Shown here: one piece after another, positions 24,381 through 37,679 of the stretch | Layout: each line of letters starts with the position of its first letter | How positions within the stretch are numbered: the first letter of the stretch is position 1 | NCBI RefSeq assembly: GCF_030848805.1 | Contig: NC_092360.1 | Coordinates: 13,764,001 to 13,828,000 of the forward strand | Source of the DNA: Temnothorax longispinosus | Lineage: Eukaryota > Arthropoda > Insecta > Hymenoptera > Formicidae | Reading direction: 5' to 3' | DNA: 64,000 nt | Translations under genes and position numbers: made by a program | Notes under the pieces: generated by a model | Told to the model about the DNA's origin: nothing | The model's database searches: none | Seen by the model: the letters and a program-made list of their open reading frames with translations, nothing else

Positions 24381-27300
24381 GGAGGGAGATCGACAGCAAA
24401 TCAATCGCGGAATATAGATAAATACGGACGATAGCGTCTACAGATGGAAAGCTCGATAGTTCTAATTTACGATACGTGAAATATCAACGTGCTCGGCATG
24501 TCAACGCCCGGGCTATGTATTCTCGTAATTCCGCATCGATGAAGCCGCAGAAATATCGGTCGGACATATTAAAACATCTCCCATCTGCTCGTTCTGGGTC
24601 GCCTCTGTTCTGTACCGATAACTATCGGTTATTTCCTCCACCTGTCCCTCATCCGAAGTTACCGTTTATTTGAGTTGCGAAAATATAATCGAATTCGCTG
24701 TACCTCCGTGTGTACGTATCTCGAGTAACCGTTTAAGAGGGGAAAACGCTTGTTAAACGTTTCATTTTTACGTAACGTTAAAGAATTAATCACGCTTCGC
24801 GCGCGTAAAGTGAAAAACCATAGTTTTCGAGCCTCTCTTCTCGTTTTTCTTTTTCTCTAATCCTTCAAAGAGCGAGGATGTCCGAAGTGCGCGTTCGCCG
24901 CACGTTAATTTATTCACGGGTGTGTCTGGCGAGGCCATATTTAACGGCCAAGATAATAACGACGCGACGTCCAGCTTCGAACGAAAAGCACAGCGGCGTA
25001 GTCGCGCTAACAATATTAAGCCTGTTTAGTCGTACGTTCCAGTACGTCGGCCAGCCGCTTCCCTTCCTGTCCTTTCTCTGCCACGTTTCCGGTTTTCCAG
25101 AGAGTAACGACCTACTCTCGGTGCGCTTCCAGCTTTTCCACGCGGGATTATGACGTTACCTGACAAGGAGACGTCCCAGATCCAATTACGGTTGTATCGA
25201 GGCGAATAGTCTCGCCAAAATAATAATAAATCTCGGCCCTCGCGCGCGCAATCGTGGATGTTACATACTCGTCGTTTCGGCTCCGAGCGCGGCAAGTTAA
25301 CATCGTCCAATTACATAATTGAGAGAAAACGGGCCTCGCAGGACGATCGATCAAATCCAGGCAATTAGCCCATTTCTTTCTTGCTTCCCGTCCGTCCGCT
25401 TTTCCCGTTTGCGACGAAAACACGACTACCCTCCCCGGCGCCCCGGCATTCGACATCGGCGGGGGAAAGGGCGGAAAGGCCTTCCTCTTTTCGCCACAGA
25501 ACGAGACGCGTGAAGGGGAAGATTCGACGGCTCGAATGACAGGCGCACCTTGAGCCGGCAGTGCTCGCGGTCACGGATAATCCACAACGATTACGTCTCT
25601 CGCTCTTCAGGCTGCGTGGTTCTCACGGCCCTCCCCCTCCTCTACCCAAATGATATCCTCTAATGATCTTTTCACTTTCGTGTGTTTGCGCTCGCGGTAT
25701 AGATCGTCGGATGGTATAGACGGTTTAATCAACGGAGATACCGTTGATTACCGGAGAGAGTTCCGACGCGTTCATTCCTTTCTCCAATCTCGCCAATGAT
25801 GTCCGCGCCGGTAAGTAATCATATTGTTCCAGCGCCAGCGCGCCAAGTGCGTGCCGCAATTCGTTCGCCGTGGTTTCACTCGATTATTGCGACGGACGGC
25901 CGAGACAAAAGAAATCCTCCTCAAGTGAGCTCCCTGAACCGTGACCTACCACCCAAAAAGGGTGGAACGGGGAACGGGAGAGCCGTAAACAAAGGCGGCC
26001 GGCAAACAATACCGGCTACAAGAGCAAACACGATATCCGCCCTTCACAGAGCGCCGCGCATAAAACTGAAGTGCAAGGTACAAGTTCACCGGGAGAGGAG
26101 CCCCTTCCCCCCTTTCTCTCTTTCTCTCCTACCTCTCTCTCTCTCGATTCCGCAAAATTTAAGCCGCAAGGGGGATGTGTATCTGTGGGAAGTAACGGTG
26201 CGAGACACCCCGGACGTTTACCGTATGTGTACGTTTTATACGGCAAGTTTCGCTATAAATCACCTCGTTTCACCGGCTAAGTGTGCACCGTCGTCCGCGA
26301 GCGCGGGCGAACTACTTCGTAACCAGAGATAAGTGGCTACCGGGAAATCTGTCATGCTCCGTAAGTGGCACGTCACGTCGCTCCCGCAACAATATAACGT
26401 TGATAATTCAGAATCCATGACGAATGATCGTTTCGGTACGCGCTAATAATAAAGAAATAGACGCGGAGGGCACCTAGATCTCAAGAATCGAAGATTGAAT
26501 CTAATTTTCGTCTTGTTAGTCTGGAAAGCACTATTATTACAATCCGCTATCTCTGGCACTCCGCAGGGGGAGCCAAAATGCTCTTTGTGTGACGTCTAAG
26601 TGACGCTGTCCTTTGTGCCAGCCGGCTAAATGAGTTAGTCCACCCAGAGGACACCCTTAATCTTCATCTCAAATCACATCCTCTATCGTCACTGGAATAA
26701 TAATAATTATCCCGGAACAATAACTGGCAGCGCGAGACACGTGCGCGGACGGAAATACGTTACAAATTATCTCATTTGACAAATAAATATTGTCGCGACC
26801 GTGTCGACTTCAATCCCGACTGGCATTTTTTATCAACAGCGCGACGAAGAAATTCACTTCTTTCGTCGCACGATGTATACGTTACAAGGGTGTAAACGAC
26901 ATTCGCGAAAGTTCGGTGCCCCTGTATTTTCTCATCGATCGGCGTGTTAAAAAATATCGCTTTCCCGGGGCGCGGGCGAAGCGGGGGAGAAGGCTCTATC
27001 GAAACACTTCTCCGCGTGCGAGTGGCGTGCATGAGAGGTAATACAGATTCGATAAGTCGCCGCAGACGTTTTACGAGCGAAATGGAAAACGCACTCTCCG
27101 GCATCGGGCGATCTACCCCTCGCGACTCTCGACGGTTACCGTCGCGCCGCGCCGGGGTGAAAGCGCTTTGCATTTCCGATGTTTTTTCGGATAGAGAATC
27201 GAGGCGACGCGACGACGGAGGCGAGGGAAGGATGGACTTTAAAGAAGCGACGAAACACAGCTGCGAGCGAGCCCAACCTCGAAGGAGCGATTCGACCGTA

Positions 27301-27943
27301 GGGATAAAGCGGTTACCCGGCTATACCGCCGTCCCACCCTGCCGCCGCTGAAACCGTGAGAGATGGGTATCTCTGAAAATAGGATTGGTGCGGCACACGC
27401 ATTGTGCCGAGGACAGTTCTCTCTCCGCCTCCGTGTCTTTTCGCCCGTGCGCCCTAGCTCTCCTGGCCTCTCCTCGTATTTATAGCCTTCGCCTTTTCCA
27501 TCCGTTCTTCGCGCGCGCCCCTTACGCTCCCGCGGCTCTTAATTCGACCGCTCCGTAGAATACGCTTTTCTCCGAGCGTCGGGTCGCGTCGGGGAGAGAG
27601 GGAGGGTAATCCAGCGAGTACGCGACGGGCGAATGCATCGGACCTGGCGTGTGTGCAGCGAGGGACGCCAGGTGCGTCCTGATTTATCACGACCGCTGGA
27701 AGTTGACTGGAGGGCGACCGGGAGGGCGGACTGGTTGCCGCCGTCGCCGCCACCGCCGCCGCCGTTGCTGAGGCTGGTGCCGCCTGCTGTGGATCTCTAC
27801 CCGATCGCTTTGTGGCTTATTAAAATTTCTTTTAGGACGACCCGCGTCCTAAAAGTCTCCTAACGCCTAACGGCGACGTCGATTACGTATGCGTGCGCGT
27901 AGTTGCCGTGTCGAGCTTTTTACGGCTTCGTTTATTACCGGCG

Positions 27944-27945
<2 letters not shown>

Positions 27946-27989
<44 letters not shown>

Positions 27990-27990
27990 C
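27946..27990. repeat. (CT)n / (CTTT)n microsatellite
   Basis: CT dinucleotide run passing into CTTT units at its right end. Confidence 0.9.
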
Positions 27991-30157
27991 CATTTCTTCC
28001 TCTTTCCGTCGCGTACTCGCGTGGGCGTGTGCGCAAGAATGGATTGACGAACGTGTCGTATTACAAGCTCGAGAGCGGGGAACACTGGCCGAGCTCTGCG
28101 GCACTCCTCTACGGGCGAGACGATGTAAATACTATCTGTAATTCCCGCGTCATTTACGCCCGGTGAGCTTTATGGGCCGCTTTATTATTGGAGAGCGAAG
28201 CTCTCGCCATGGCACTTGGCGCGGTTATTGTTACGCTGGAAAGGCACGAAATGGGAGAACGTCCGAAGAGGGAGAGGAATGCGAGAGTGCGTATGGGTTT
28301 AATATCTCTCGTGCATATCGCAGAATTTACGATTGGATTTGACGTAAGCCCGGCGCGTAGCGCCGAGTATAAGCAAGATTTACAGTTTACTTAATGACTC
28401 GCGCCGTAGCCGGCACACGGATCCCGGATCGGCATGCCCGCCGTTTTTGCGCGGAGCCGCCGCGCCGCGCGTCTAAACGCGGTTCAGATGTTCCCACGCT
28501 AGGCAAGCAGGTGTTGTGGCGAAACCGACGATTAATTATCCGCATCCCATTTAATAGTAGTACGGATGGGTCGATTAATCACGCTACGGCGACTGTTATA
28601 ACAGATAAAAAGTTTCGTATCCCCGGGAATGCGATCTAAAACGTTTAAATTGATTTTTGATAGATCGCGGCGCGACACGCGAGGGTTGTCGGCAATGTGT
28701 GTGTGTTATAAGGAATATTTAAAATAGATTATAAAATGTCCGTGACACAAGTATGCTCTCTGTATATTCGACTTGGAATTTCCTGGCTCGACTAAAAAAT
28801 TTGTTCTCTAAATAAAACGGAAAAGAAACTGTTCAGTTGATTTAAGATTTGTTTTAATATTCAAATATCGCTGGTCTTACATCGTTATAATACATTCGCG
28901 TATAAATAATATTTTACGAACAAAATCTCCACATAACTCGAACTCTGAAAAATTGTGCTACATTTTATAAACGTATTTGTGCGTAACATATGCGATCTAC
29001 AATTTATGTGGCACGGGATATTAACACCCGAACACTGTGTAGAGCATTGTATAGATTTCTTGAGCGAGATCACAAATCACCGCGAGCGGCGATACGGTTT
29101 TACGACCGCGACAAATCATCCGTTATGAAACTGAATAAGTTTCCAAATATACACACAAAAGTTCGTCGGCGCGGGTACACGACTACACGCGTTATTAAAC
29201 GTCGAGATATCCCCGGCGAAGTGAAATATCCGAACGGATCGGATGAGTCGCCCGGGCGCGGGCGGGTGGCGGGCCGCTTCTCGCGCGTAGGCATGTGGAA
29301 GTAATTACGATGTATTAACCGCCGTAATTCTCCTTTGCAAACTCCGAGTCATTAAACGACCCCTCGAGAAGAGGAAAAGTAACTCCCCGCCTCCGAAGGA
29401 ACGTCAAAATTTAATACCGTCGGGAGACGTACGTGCTAACGCGTACTTAATATCCGCGCGATATATAAGCCGGCGGTTATTAAACTTGGAGAATATTTCG
29501 GGGGCCACACTTCTCCCATCGCATCGGCTGGCTGGAAAAACAACAGCGTCCGCTGGAAACGAGAGGCCCAGAGGGGTGCATTTCATTACGAGCTCATTCG
29601 GCCTCGGCAGCTCGAACTCGTTGGGGATTAGGGATATCCGCGGTATCGGATAATTAATTATGATGCCAAAGCGCCAGCGGGCGTAAGAAAGCACCGTAAT
29701 ATATTTACTAGCGGAGACGTGGGAGCCGTGGGAGATTTAATTTGTTTAACGAGTCTCGGAATCGCGATTCTACGATTACGTGCTTGTTATCGACTTTTGC
29801 GGATGAGCCTTCTCCGCTGTATCTCGCTTTGCGGCAAGCTCCCCTTTCCGCCGCGCTTCTTTCAAGAAGTGTTCGTAATATCTTGCGCGTACATTTGTAA
29901 AATAGAGAGAAAATCCCGCCGCTTCCGCGTAACAGTATTATATTAGTAAGAACGCAGCAGATGAGCTCGGCATTGAAATTATTAAATAGCAAAGTGTGTT
30001 ATTTAGTATGCTAGACTGTTTCAAATTCGATAATGGTACAGTAATAGTTACTCGAGAAGAGATATATAATACAAAGCGTATTTTGAGCGGTATCATCAAT
30101 TAGTAAAAATAGCAACTCTGAAGACTCAATATTTTCAATTTGATTTCATCGTTCTAA

Positions 30158-31863
30158 ATGCGTGCCCGCGAACGACGGAGTCGCGCGGGAGAATTTAATA
30201 GAAACAGCTTAAAAGAAAAAGCTAAGTGGCTTTCGAGAATAAGAGTGCGCGTGATGGCTCTAAAAGTCACTCGCGGCTCCCGCCGTGCGCGTTTAATGAA
30301 AGATTTATTTCATCGCACGTTTCGTAAATTTGTAAGGCAAGTCAGGGCTCCTCCGTAAATCAAGCTCGCAGCTCGGAGGTCTATATAAAAGAGCACCGTG
30401 TATAAACACGGAGGGCGATTTAACGCCGAGTCGATGAAGCCCTATTTTAAGGGCAACGCGCAGTACGCGCACCAAAGAGAATGCATATTTAATCAGTCTA
30501 CCGGACGCGATACACGTCCCGCGATAGCGGCGTGCGCCGAGGCGCACAACCGGTAAACAGCTGACCCGAGAAATCCCGTGAACCAAGAGCCCCCGCTTCG
30601 GCAAGCATCGCACACCGCAGTCCGCACGCTTCCAGCTGACTTATCGCACGGGGCGGCGGGCGCGCGTGGTGATGTGCTATGCTGTGACTCACGGTCGGGA
30701 ACCGGCGCGCGGCGGGCTCGTGGGCTCGTGTCGTGTGTTTTAGGGGGGCGGTTTCGAGGGTTAGAGCGGGTGGAACGAGCATAGAGTGTGGGTGGTACTT
30801 ACACCGAGCGAGGCCAAGTGTCGGTGCGTCTCCTCGGACCTGTGCACATCGACCCGCACCACCGCGGATCGCCACCGCGTATGTACTCCGTGCTTCTCCG
30901 CCGCGCCGTACTCCGGTCACCCCGCGACCCGCGGACACCGATGAGCAGCCTCAGCAGTCTGTCCAGTCGGTCCAGTGGTAGACATCCGCCGACGATCAGA
31001 CGGCGGCACACACGCGCGCACCGCGGCGCGCCGTGCAGCCCGGACCGGGACTAACGAGACTCTCCCGAATCGCCGGATCGCCGCCGATCCACGTGACTCG
31101 CCATGAAGGCACCTGCTCGGATCGACGGGACGTGATCCGCCTGCACTATCGCCGGTATCGCCAGCGCGTTTCGCCCGTGTCCCGTCAATCGCGAGACGCG
31201 AACGGTCACCGAGGTTCCGGGTTCCGGTCGCGCGCGTATACGTTGCGTGGACGACGGAGGACAAACCGCGGAGGAAGAAAAAAGTTAAGGGGCGCCTCGG
31301 CGGGTGAAGGGAACGCGGAGGCGACAAGCGAGGAGAGGGAGACGATAAACGAAGATGACCGATGACGGGAAAACGAAGGTAGAGACGAAATCGGGATTAG
31401 ATCTTAGAGACGGAATGAGAGAGAGACAGAGAGAGGGGAAGGGAAAAAGGGAGGGACAGAGAGAAAGAGAGAAAGAGGAAAGGAGAGAGAAAAAACGAAA
31501 GAACGCGGTTCGCTCCCGGAGATTTCGAACTGCACTGCGAACGGGGGAACCACAGTCCTTACTGAGCCGGAGTTTGACTACGTACTCGCGGCTGCGAGAC
31601 TTCGGGGTCTGCGCAGTCAGCGCAGTCGGTCATTCTCGCCACCACCATCGCCGCCGTTTCCACCACCATGTCACCGTCACCGTCGCCGCCGCCGCCGCCG
31701 CCGCCGTCACCGCCGCCGCTCTAATCCCAAACCTCCACCACGGTTCTTCCCGACGCCAACCCTAACCTGCCTGCCTGCCTACCCTGCTCCACCCGGCAGC
31801 GCCCTAACTTCGCCGCAACGGAGAGAGGCCACCCCCCCGCCCCTCCGCGACGCCGAGTCACGC
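30158..31863 (+). promoter_or_regulatory. CpG-rich candidate promoter and first non-coding exon
   Basis: This block is much richer in G+C and CpG than its surroundings. It contains a good TATA box (TATAAAA, 30384-30390) on +, then about 1.4 kb of CpG-rich sequence including a CCG/CCACC trinucleotide tract (31639-31720). It ends at a consensus-like splice donor, CGC|GTGAGT, with GT at 31864-31865. No conserved protein is encoded. It could be the promoter and 5' UTR of the + strand LRR gene, whose coding part begins after an acceptor at 46053, but that link is inferred. A divergent role for the - strand LRR gene is also possible. Confidence 0.4.
31639..31720. repeat. CCG/CCA trinucleotide-rich tract
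   Basis: Imperfect runs of GCC, CAC and CCG triplets, with (GCC)n near-perfect at about 31681-31706. Confidence 0.75.
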
Positions 31864-32053
31864 GTGAGTCGTGATTCTTATTCATATTCGCGCGAAATTG
31901 CGTCGGACCGGGCGGGTCTCCCGAGGATTATTTCGCGGAGATTATTTCGCCGGCGACTCCGGATCCTCCGGGGAGGGGTGGGGGAGCGGCCGAGGGTTGA
32001 ATAGGGTCGTGCGTTACCGGTATCGGCTTTAGCGTAATAGGAATCGTAATTAC

Positions 32054-32080
32054 CTCTCTCTCTCTCTCTCTCTTTCTCCC
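32054..32080. repeat. (CT)n microsatellite
   Basis: CT dinucleotide run. Confidence 0.9.
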
Positions 32081-32170
32081 TCTTCCCCCCGTCTTACGAC
32101 GAGTGTTCGACCCGGAAATGTTTGCCGCTACCGGCGCGGCGGCATAATATTCCGCGGGTAAATGCACGGA

Positions 32171-32203
32171 GCGTCGGCGTCGGCGTCGTCGTCGCCGGCG
32201 TCG
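32171..32203. repeat. (GTC/GGC) trinucleotide tract
   Basis: Interrupted GTCGGC/GTC units, CpG-dense, within the GC-rich shoulder after the candidate first exon. Confidence 0.75.
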
Positions 32204-32282
32204 TAAAGGGCGTTAACGAGAAACTCGTAATCGTGCCTCTCGCCGTATATTAATTAAAAATGGTTGGCTGTCCCGGCCGGTT

Positions 32283-32304
32283 CGCGCCGCGCCGCGCCGC
32301 GCCG
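32283..32304. repeat. (CGCCG)n repeat
   Basis: Four tandem CGCCG pentamers. Confidence 0.85.
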
Positions 32305-32309
32305 TCCCC

Positions 32310-34780
32310 CCGTAATTACGTTGTGTTCAATTAATTAAGCGTACGTAGCGAGAGCTGGCGCGAAGGTTGCGACGCGGCCGCGGCGGTCGCGCGCGGTTTA
32401 CGTAAAACCGCGCGCGATCGTCGCGGAATAATAATTAAAAATTACGACGCGCATAGATTCGGTCTAGGCATTCGCGTTTTTGCCTTTTCTTTCCTTCTTT
32501 TCCACCGCCGTGCGCGCCAGCTGTAATTTTTAATCACCGCACCTGAAACGCTATAAGCTGTTTCCGCGCGGTGTGCGGCGTGCGCGCGTCCGCGGTGTAG
32601 GGTGTGCGCGCAGCTTTTAATCTAGCCAGCGCGGATGCGATAATGATCGCATTAATTACGGTATGATAACACCGATAAGCATCCGCGCTGAGCCTCGTAA
32701 AAATATAACGAGGCAAAAAATTAGGGCAAAAAACCGGATTACAAACCGCGTATTACGCGTCGCGTTGGTACGCTAAATATGTTGATGTTTTCGGAAGCGC
32801 TTTTATTAAATGATAATATTTCTCTCTTATCTCTATTTTCCCTCTGCGATTTTATGTTTTCATTCCTGCACGTCGCTTGTGTTGCGACATAATATTATTA
32901 CCGCAATAATGTTTTTCTCCTGTAATAGAAATGAGAGATCTGAGAGAGAGAAAGAGAGAGACCGAATTTATTCCTCCACGACTGAATAATGTTTGAATTT
33001 GAAATAAATTTGAAAGAATGTGTTTATCGTGAGATTCGATTTCCGATGTACTTGCAATTAGCGTATAAGCCTCATTTTTCAAAGAGTCTCTCGATATATG
33101 TATATCCATCTCCACCCTCGTATGAGGACTCCGCAATTATCGCGTCGCGTAGGGACGAACGGCGTGTACGGAACGAAAGTTTCGTTCTATTGCCGCTAAA
33201 GAAAACGTCTACATCAGGTTTCCCGGCTGAAAAGTTCTCGTCGAAACAAAAAGAATCCACGCCCGAAGTCACGCCGACTAAAGTTCGTTGCTCCGTATAT
33301 ATGTTGTCCCCGCGCATTCTGCGGCGCATTGGAGCTCTGCCAAAGTCATTCTCGCATAATTCCACGGGAGTACAAGGCTCGAAAAAGAGATGGGACACAC
33401 ATACACACGCACGCACACAGGCGTATAGACAATACGCTCGCAACCGAGAAGTATTTCGAAATTTATCCGGGACGCGCTTGCCTCGGTGACACATATTTAA
33501 TTTTATCGCGGAATATCAACGTAAAAGATAGCTACATTGTAATTAGAAGCATCGTGTAAATAAGAAAAGAAAAACGGCATTTGTTTAAATAATAATAGCG
33601 ACAAAAGTCCGTAAATAACGTTGCGGCTTATTATATCATTGAGCGTTTCTCCTGTATTTTGAATAACCGTTTATCAGCCTTTCGTGGAATTTATCTCTCC
33701 ATTATATCGATGCGCGTCTTGTTTTATTACGCGAAATTCTCTACGGATTCTTCGGACGAGCCGAATAGCGTCTCATCGCCATCTACCGTCCACCTTTATA
33801 ACTAATGATTTTAGCATCGGCCGATGAGAAAAATGATAAAACATAAAACTGTCTTGTGCAAAATATTTGTTGTTGCGTTACGTTCTCGAACGTGTGAATG
33901 AAAGAAATGTTCTAAACAAAGTATTTCGATGATATTTGTTTCGAAATAATACGTATTATCCTGATACTTTTGTTACGCTATGCGTTAAATTATTAACATG
34001 TTAAGCGCACGTTAAGCGATTCACGCGTTTGTGCAGAGGGGCCATTAAAAAATAGCGCGTCACGTATAATATTCCGGGGGCCGCACGGCAGATATTTATT
34101 CCGCGCAAATATCCAGTAACGTAATAGAACGGTAAATTGCATTTATCCGATATATTGCACGCGCAAATATTGGATTATTAAAAAAATCGGCGCACGATAA
34201 GCGTCCGTTTGACGCGACGCGACGTACGGATCACGTAATTGCCGCATGTAATAGCGGCGCATAAATTGACATTAAAGTTATAGATGCGTAAATAAGGATC
34301 GCCGCGAGAGCCTTGACACGTACGGCGCGTTGTGAGTAAACGCGATAAGATGCGAGTCAAAATCCGAAATGCGTCATGAAAAATGCGTATATATAATACT
34401 TACAATATCGCCCGTCGTAAAACAGCATTGTGTTTACGACGATGCCGCACGTGTGTCCCGCGTCTCTAAAATCCTTTCTTGAAAGCATAAGTAGATTTAT
34501 TGAATCTTTTCCTCGTCGTTGTCGTTCCGCAGACGCGAACGCGCCTCTCAAACTATTCCCTCCATCGAAATATTGTAAATGACAATTGACAATCAATATC
34601 GACATTTTCGATCACTGGACGATTTTACCTAATAATAATTTTTTTTTTTTAATTTTATACATTTTATTGTTGTGCTTTTAAACCACGCGTCGATTACTAT
34701 CCGGTCCTGAAACGGTTTTATGAAGCTGGAAATGTAATATTACATCGTTAAATTGATAATCAATTTAACATTGATGCTAT
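32310..34780. other. Non-coding, likely intronic or intergenic
   Basis: Nothing recognisable beyond mixed composition. Open stretches (for example 32989-33489 on + and 33072-33494 on -) overlap each other and lack domains. Confidence 0.4.
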
Positions 34781-34787
34781 TTCCGCA

Positions 34788-35028
34788 CACTGAGAAAAAA
34801 ATACTGTTGCTTCAATTAAATGTGGAATTCCGGGGTGCCAAAAATATAAATAGTTGATTCAATTGTATAAATAGTGATTCAATTGTATAAATAGTTGATT
34901 CAATATTTGAATTATTAAAACAACTACACTATAGTTGAATCAACTATTTATACAATTGAATCAACTATTTGTTTTTGGCACCCCGGAATTCCACATTTAA
35001 TTGAAGCAACAGTATTTTTTTCTCAGTG
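34788..35028. mobile_element. MITE with 57-bp perfect terminal inverted repeats
   Basis: This 241-bp palindromic element starts CACTGAGAAAAAAATACTG and ends with the exact reverse complement. The terminal arms are identical for 57 bp. The interior repeats an AGTTGATTCAATTGTATA-type unit in both orientations. The flanks share the dinucleotide CA on both sides, a possible target duplication. A CACTG start is reminiscent of CACTA-type (CMC) DNA transposons, but the superfamily call is tentative. There is no coding capacity, so it would be non-autonomous. Identical arms suggest recent insertion. Confidence 0.85.
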
Positions 35029-35039
35029 CATCTTATAAA

Positions 35040-37340
35040 CCTACGAGAAAGTTATTAATGTATTTTTGTTTAAATCAGAGTCATCGTTCGGACGACGACA
35101 ATAATGTACAAAATACATGTTGCGGATATTAATTAAAAATGCAACTCGTTCCTTCTGCATATAGAGATACGTTTCATCAGCCAAAAATTTTCCAGGCCAG
35201 AGGACAGATATTTTTTATCATAGCGTCAGTGTCGAGGGTTGCGGGAAAAAAAAATAGGGAAAAATAATCAAGATTTTTCTTTTATTTCCGTCCACAGGGG
35301 CGATGATTTTATTTACATGGATAATTTCTGGTTCGGTGTATTTGCGCGATTTACCGACTTGGCGATGAAAAATTAAGTCCCATTAATCACCGAGAGGCGT
35401 ACATTTTCAACCGGTTGGCGCTCCCGTCGGAATGCTCGACGTTACGTCCCATTAAATTTGAACCCCGCCGCTCTGCTATCCTTGATTCCCTCGTTATACG
35501 GCGTTCGAAAAAAAGAAGAAAAAAGGATAACTCCGGCATGATCCGCGGACCAAAGTGGGAGATGGAGAGTGGAGAAAGAGAAGGAGAGGAGGGGGAATTA
35601 ATCCCGAGACGATAATTCAACGGCGCGCGGAATCGGGAGAAGCTGTAACGTCAATCGCAAAGTTAATCGATGCGCCACTGATACGAGCACGGGATTGGCA
35701 GGTCGTCGGTTTTCCCGCTCAGCCAAGAGATCATGAGATCGCTATTTTCCGGGTGTTTCGCAATATATTTGCGCGCGCGAGCGCGCCTCTGACCTCCGAC
35801 CGATCGCCGATCACGGCGAATGCAATTCTACGAAACTGAGCGTGCGGAACGCGCGTCCGCACCCGCGTCGCTCAATCACGCACTGACCGCATGAACAAAC
35901 AACAGAACCGGGCATATATGCGTGTACGGGAGAGTGACACGTATGTACCGCGTATATCCGACCCGCATCGATTTCCCATTGTCCTCTCTCTTCAAATCTA
36001 GAATACATACATACGTATAGCGGCGACGACCCTACAGGGATGCAAACGCGCGTTACGAGAGCTCTCTCGCCGCGGCAGGAATTTGCAATCGCACTTCTAA
36101 AAAGTGCCGTGATCGTTGCTTTTGCGACGCGCCTACTACCTATTAGCGATCGTGCGCGAGAAACGAGGCTGTTGGAAAAATATAAAATAATAATTAATAC
36201 TCCGGACGCGACAGAGCTCGTTCGCTTATTTATATAATAATATATTACGTAACAAGCTGGATATACATTTTTTGTTTTCCGAGATTTTTTCAAAATTATA
36301 GAAATTTTTCTCCCAACTTTTTCCCTTTTTTTCTGTCAATGGAATATATTGCACGTGTAGATGAGATTGACCACGAAAAATAAAAGCTCTCAATTGATCT
36401 TAATGGGACTCAATTTTTCATCCGTAAGTCAGTGAATGACGTTAATATAGAACAGAATAAATCTTCGTAAATAAAATCAAGAATGATAAGAAAATACAGT
36501 AAATAACAACAGCTATGAATAGAAAAAAATTAAGATTCTTTTGTCAACACGCAAGATAGTTTATAATGAATTCGTACAAAGTTTACGATTCCGCGAAACC
36601 AAAGATAATTAGAATTGTATTAAAGTTCATAAAGTCTCTCAACAGTCGGATTTTAATGTTTGTTGTCGTACACTGCCACACATCGTTTTTGCAACTCAGC
36701 GGTTTGTCGTGACGATCAGCTGTCCGCGAAGCGGCGACTTATTTGCCGATATGCAGCAGAATGCACGGCGGGACTGAAAGCTTGTGGCATGCGTTTAATG
36801 TATCTCGATTAATACTCGCGCATATCTCGTTCATGTCCTCGGCAACAATATCGCTCGGTCCGTAATTTGACGATTGAATGGTAAACGTCACGCGCGGACA
36901 CGTCAGAGACGTTTCGAACGTGATTAGCGGAAAATATGAGAATACAATAGCCGCTTTATAACATATAGACGCGTATTATTCCTCTTCCGAGAAATCAGTT
37001 TCTAAAATATCTCGCCAATTTATCCTGTTTCCGCGTATGATTGAGGAAATCAGGATTTTATAAAAAATCACATCTTTTATAATCTATTTTGATCTATACT
37101 ACAACATATCATCGAGATTCCGAGTATATTTTCAGATGAAAGGAACATATGTGAATTAACAAACGAAAAATAAATATAATCTAATCAACGAACTATGAAA
37201 TTTAGAAGCGGAAGTGCATTGTACATCAACGCGAATGTATCACAGATTTACAAATGATTAATAAAATCAAAAGTGGATGTGTGCGTGCATGTTAATGTTA
37301 AAGATTTTAAATAATCGCAAGTAGGAAAGAAAAGTAGTTA
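35040..37340. other. Non-coding interval
   Basis: No supported gene. A GC-richer part at about 35.4-36.2 kb yields overlapping open frames on both strands without domain similarity. The rest is AT-rich. Confidence 0.4.
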
Positions 37341-37357
37341 CAAACAGACAATTAATA

Positions 37358-37667
37358 GTTGCTTTCCATTTACATCAAAACTCAGATAATTCTCACTTGT
37401 GACGTCATAACTCAGTTAAATGCACGTTCTTTTTGCATGCTGGCAAGTGAGATTCGACTGAGTTTTTATCCACAATCGAGACCATGTGCTTTAATGAATC
37501 TAATAAACTTATATTAAAAGTGAGGCATGGACCTGTATTATTATGCGATAGCTTTGTCATCGAAATAAGCAGGTATAATAAATACAAAATGACATACATC
37601 TTACCCGAGTATAAAATACTCACATAATTGAATGACTCAGATTACTTGAGTGTAAATGGAAAGCAAC
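37358..37667. mobile_element. MITE with 17-bp inverted ends flanked by TA
   Basis: The 17 bp GTTGCTTTCCATTTACA at the left end is repeated as its exact reverse complement at the right end (37651-37667). Both ends are flanked by TA (37356-37357 and 37668-37669), as expected for Tc1/mariner-type insertion. The inner sequences also show weaker inverted similarity (AACTCAGATAATT against AATCTGAGT). The element is 310 bp without coding capacity. The superfamily is inferred only from the TA duplication. Confidence 0.7.
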
Positions 37668-37679
37668 TAATGCGCGATA

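Larger units (their letters stand above)
18850..30150. other. Large non-coding interval
   Basis: I found no exon that I can support. GC content fluctuates, with GC-rich and purine-rich stretches at 20.4-22.7 kb and 25-27.8 kb that create long but low-complexity open frames. Poly-C runs lie near 19530 and 21155. It is best read as intron, intergenic or regulatory DNA between the two LRR genes. Confidence 0.4.

Noticed and set aside
25796..26332. 178-aa open frame on +
   Set aside because: Single-exon, no domain, composition follows local GC, and other frames are equally open nearby.
30498..31765. Several overlapping open frames of 100-146 aa on both strands
   Set aside because: The CpG-rich block lacks stop codons by composition; none shows a conserved motif.
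32989..33494. Overlapping 166-aa (+) and 140-aa (-) frames
   Set aside because: Mutually overlapping, no domain, no codon signal.
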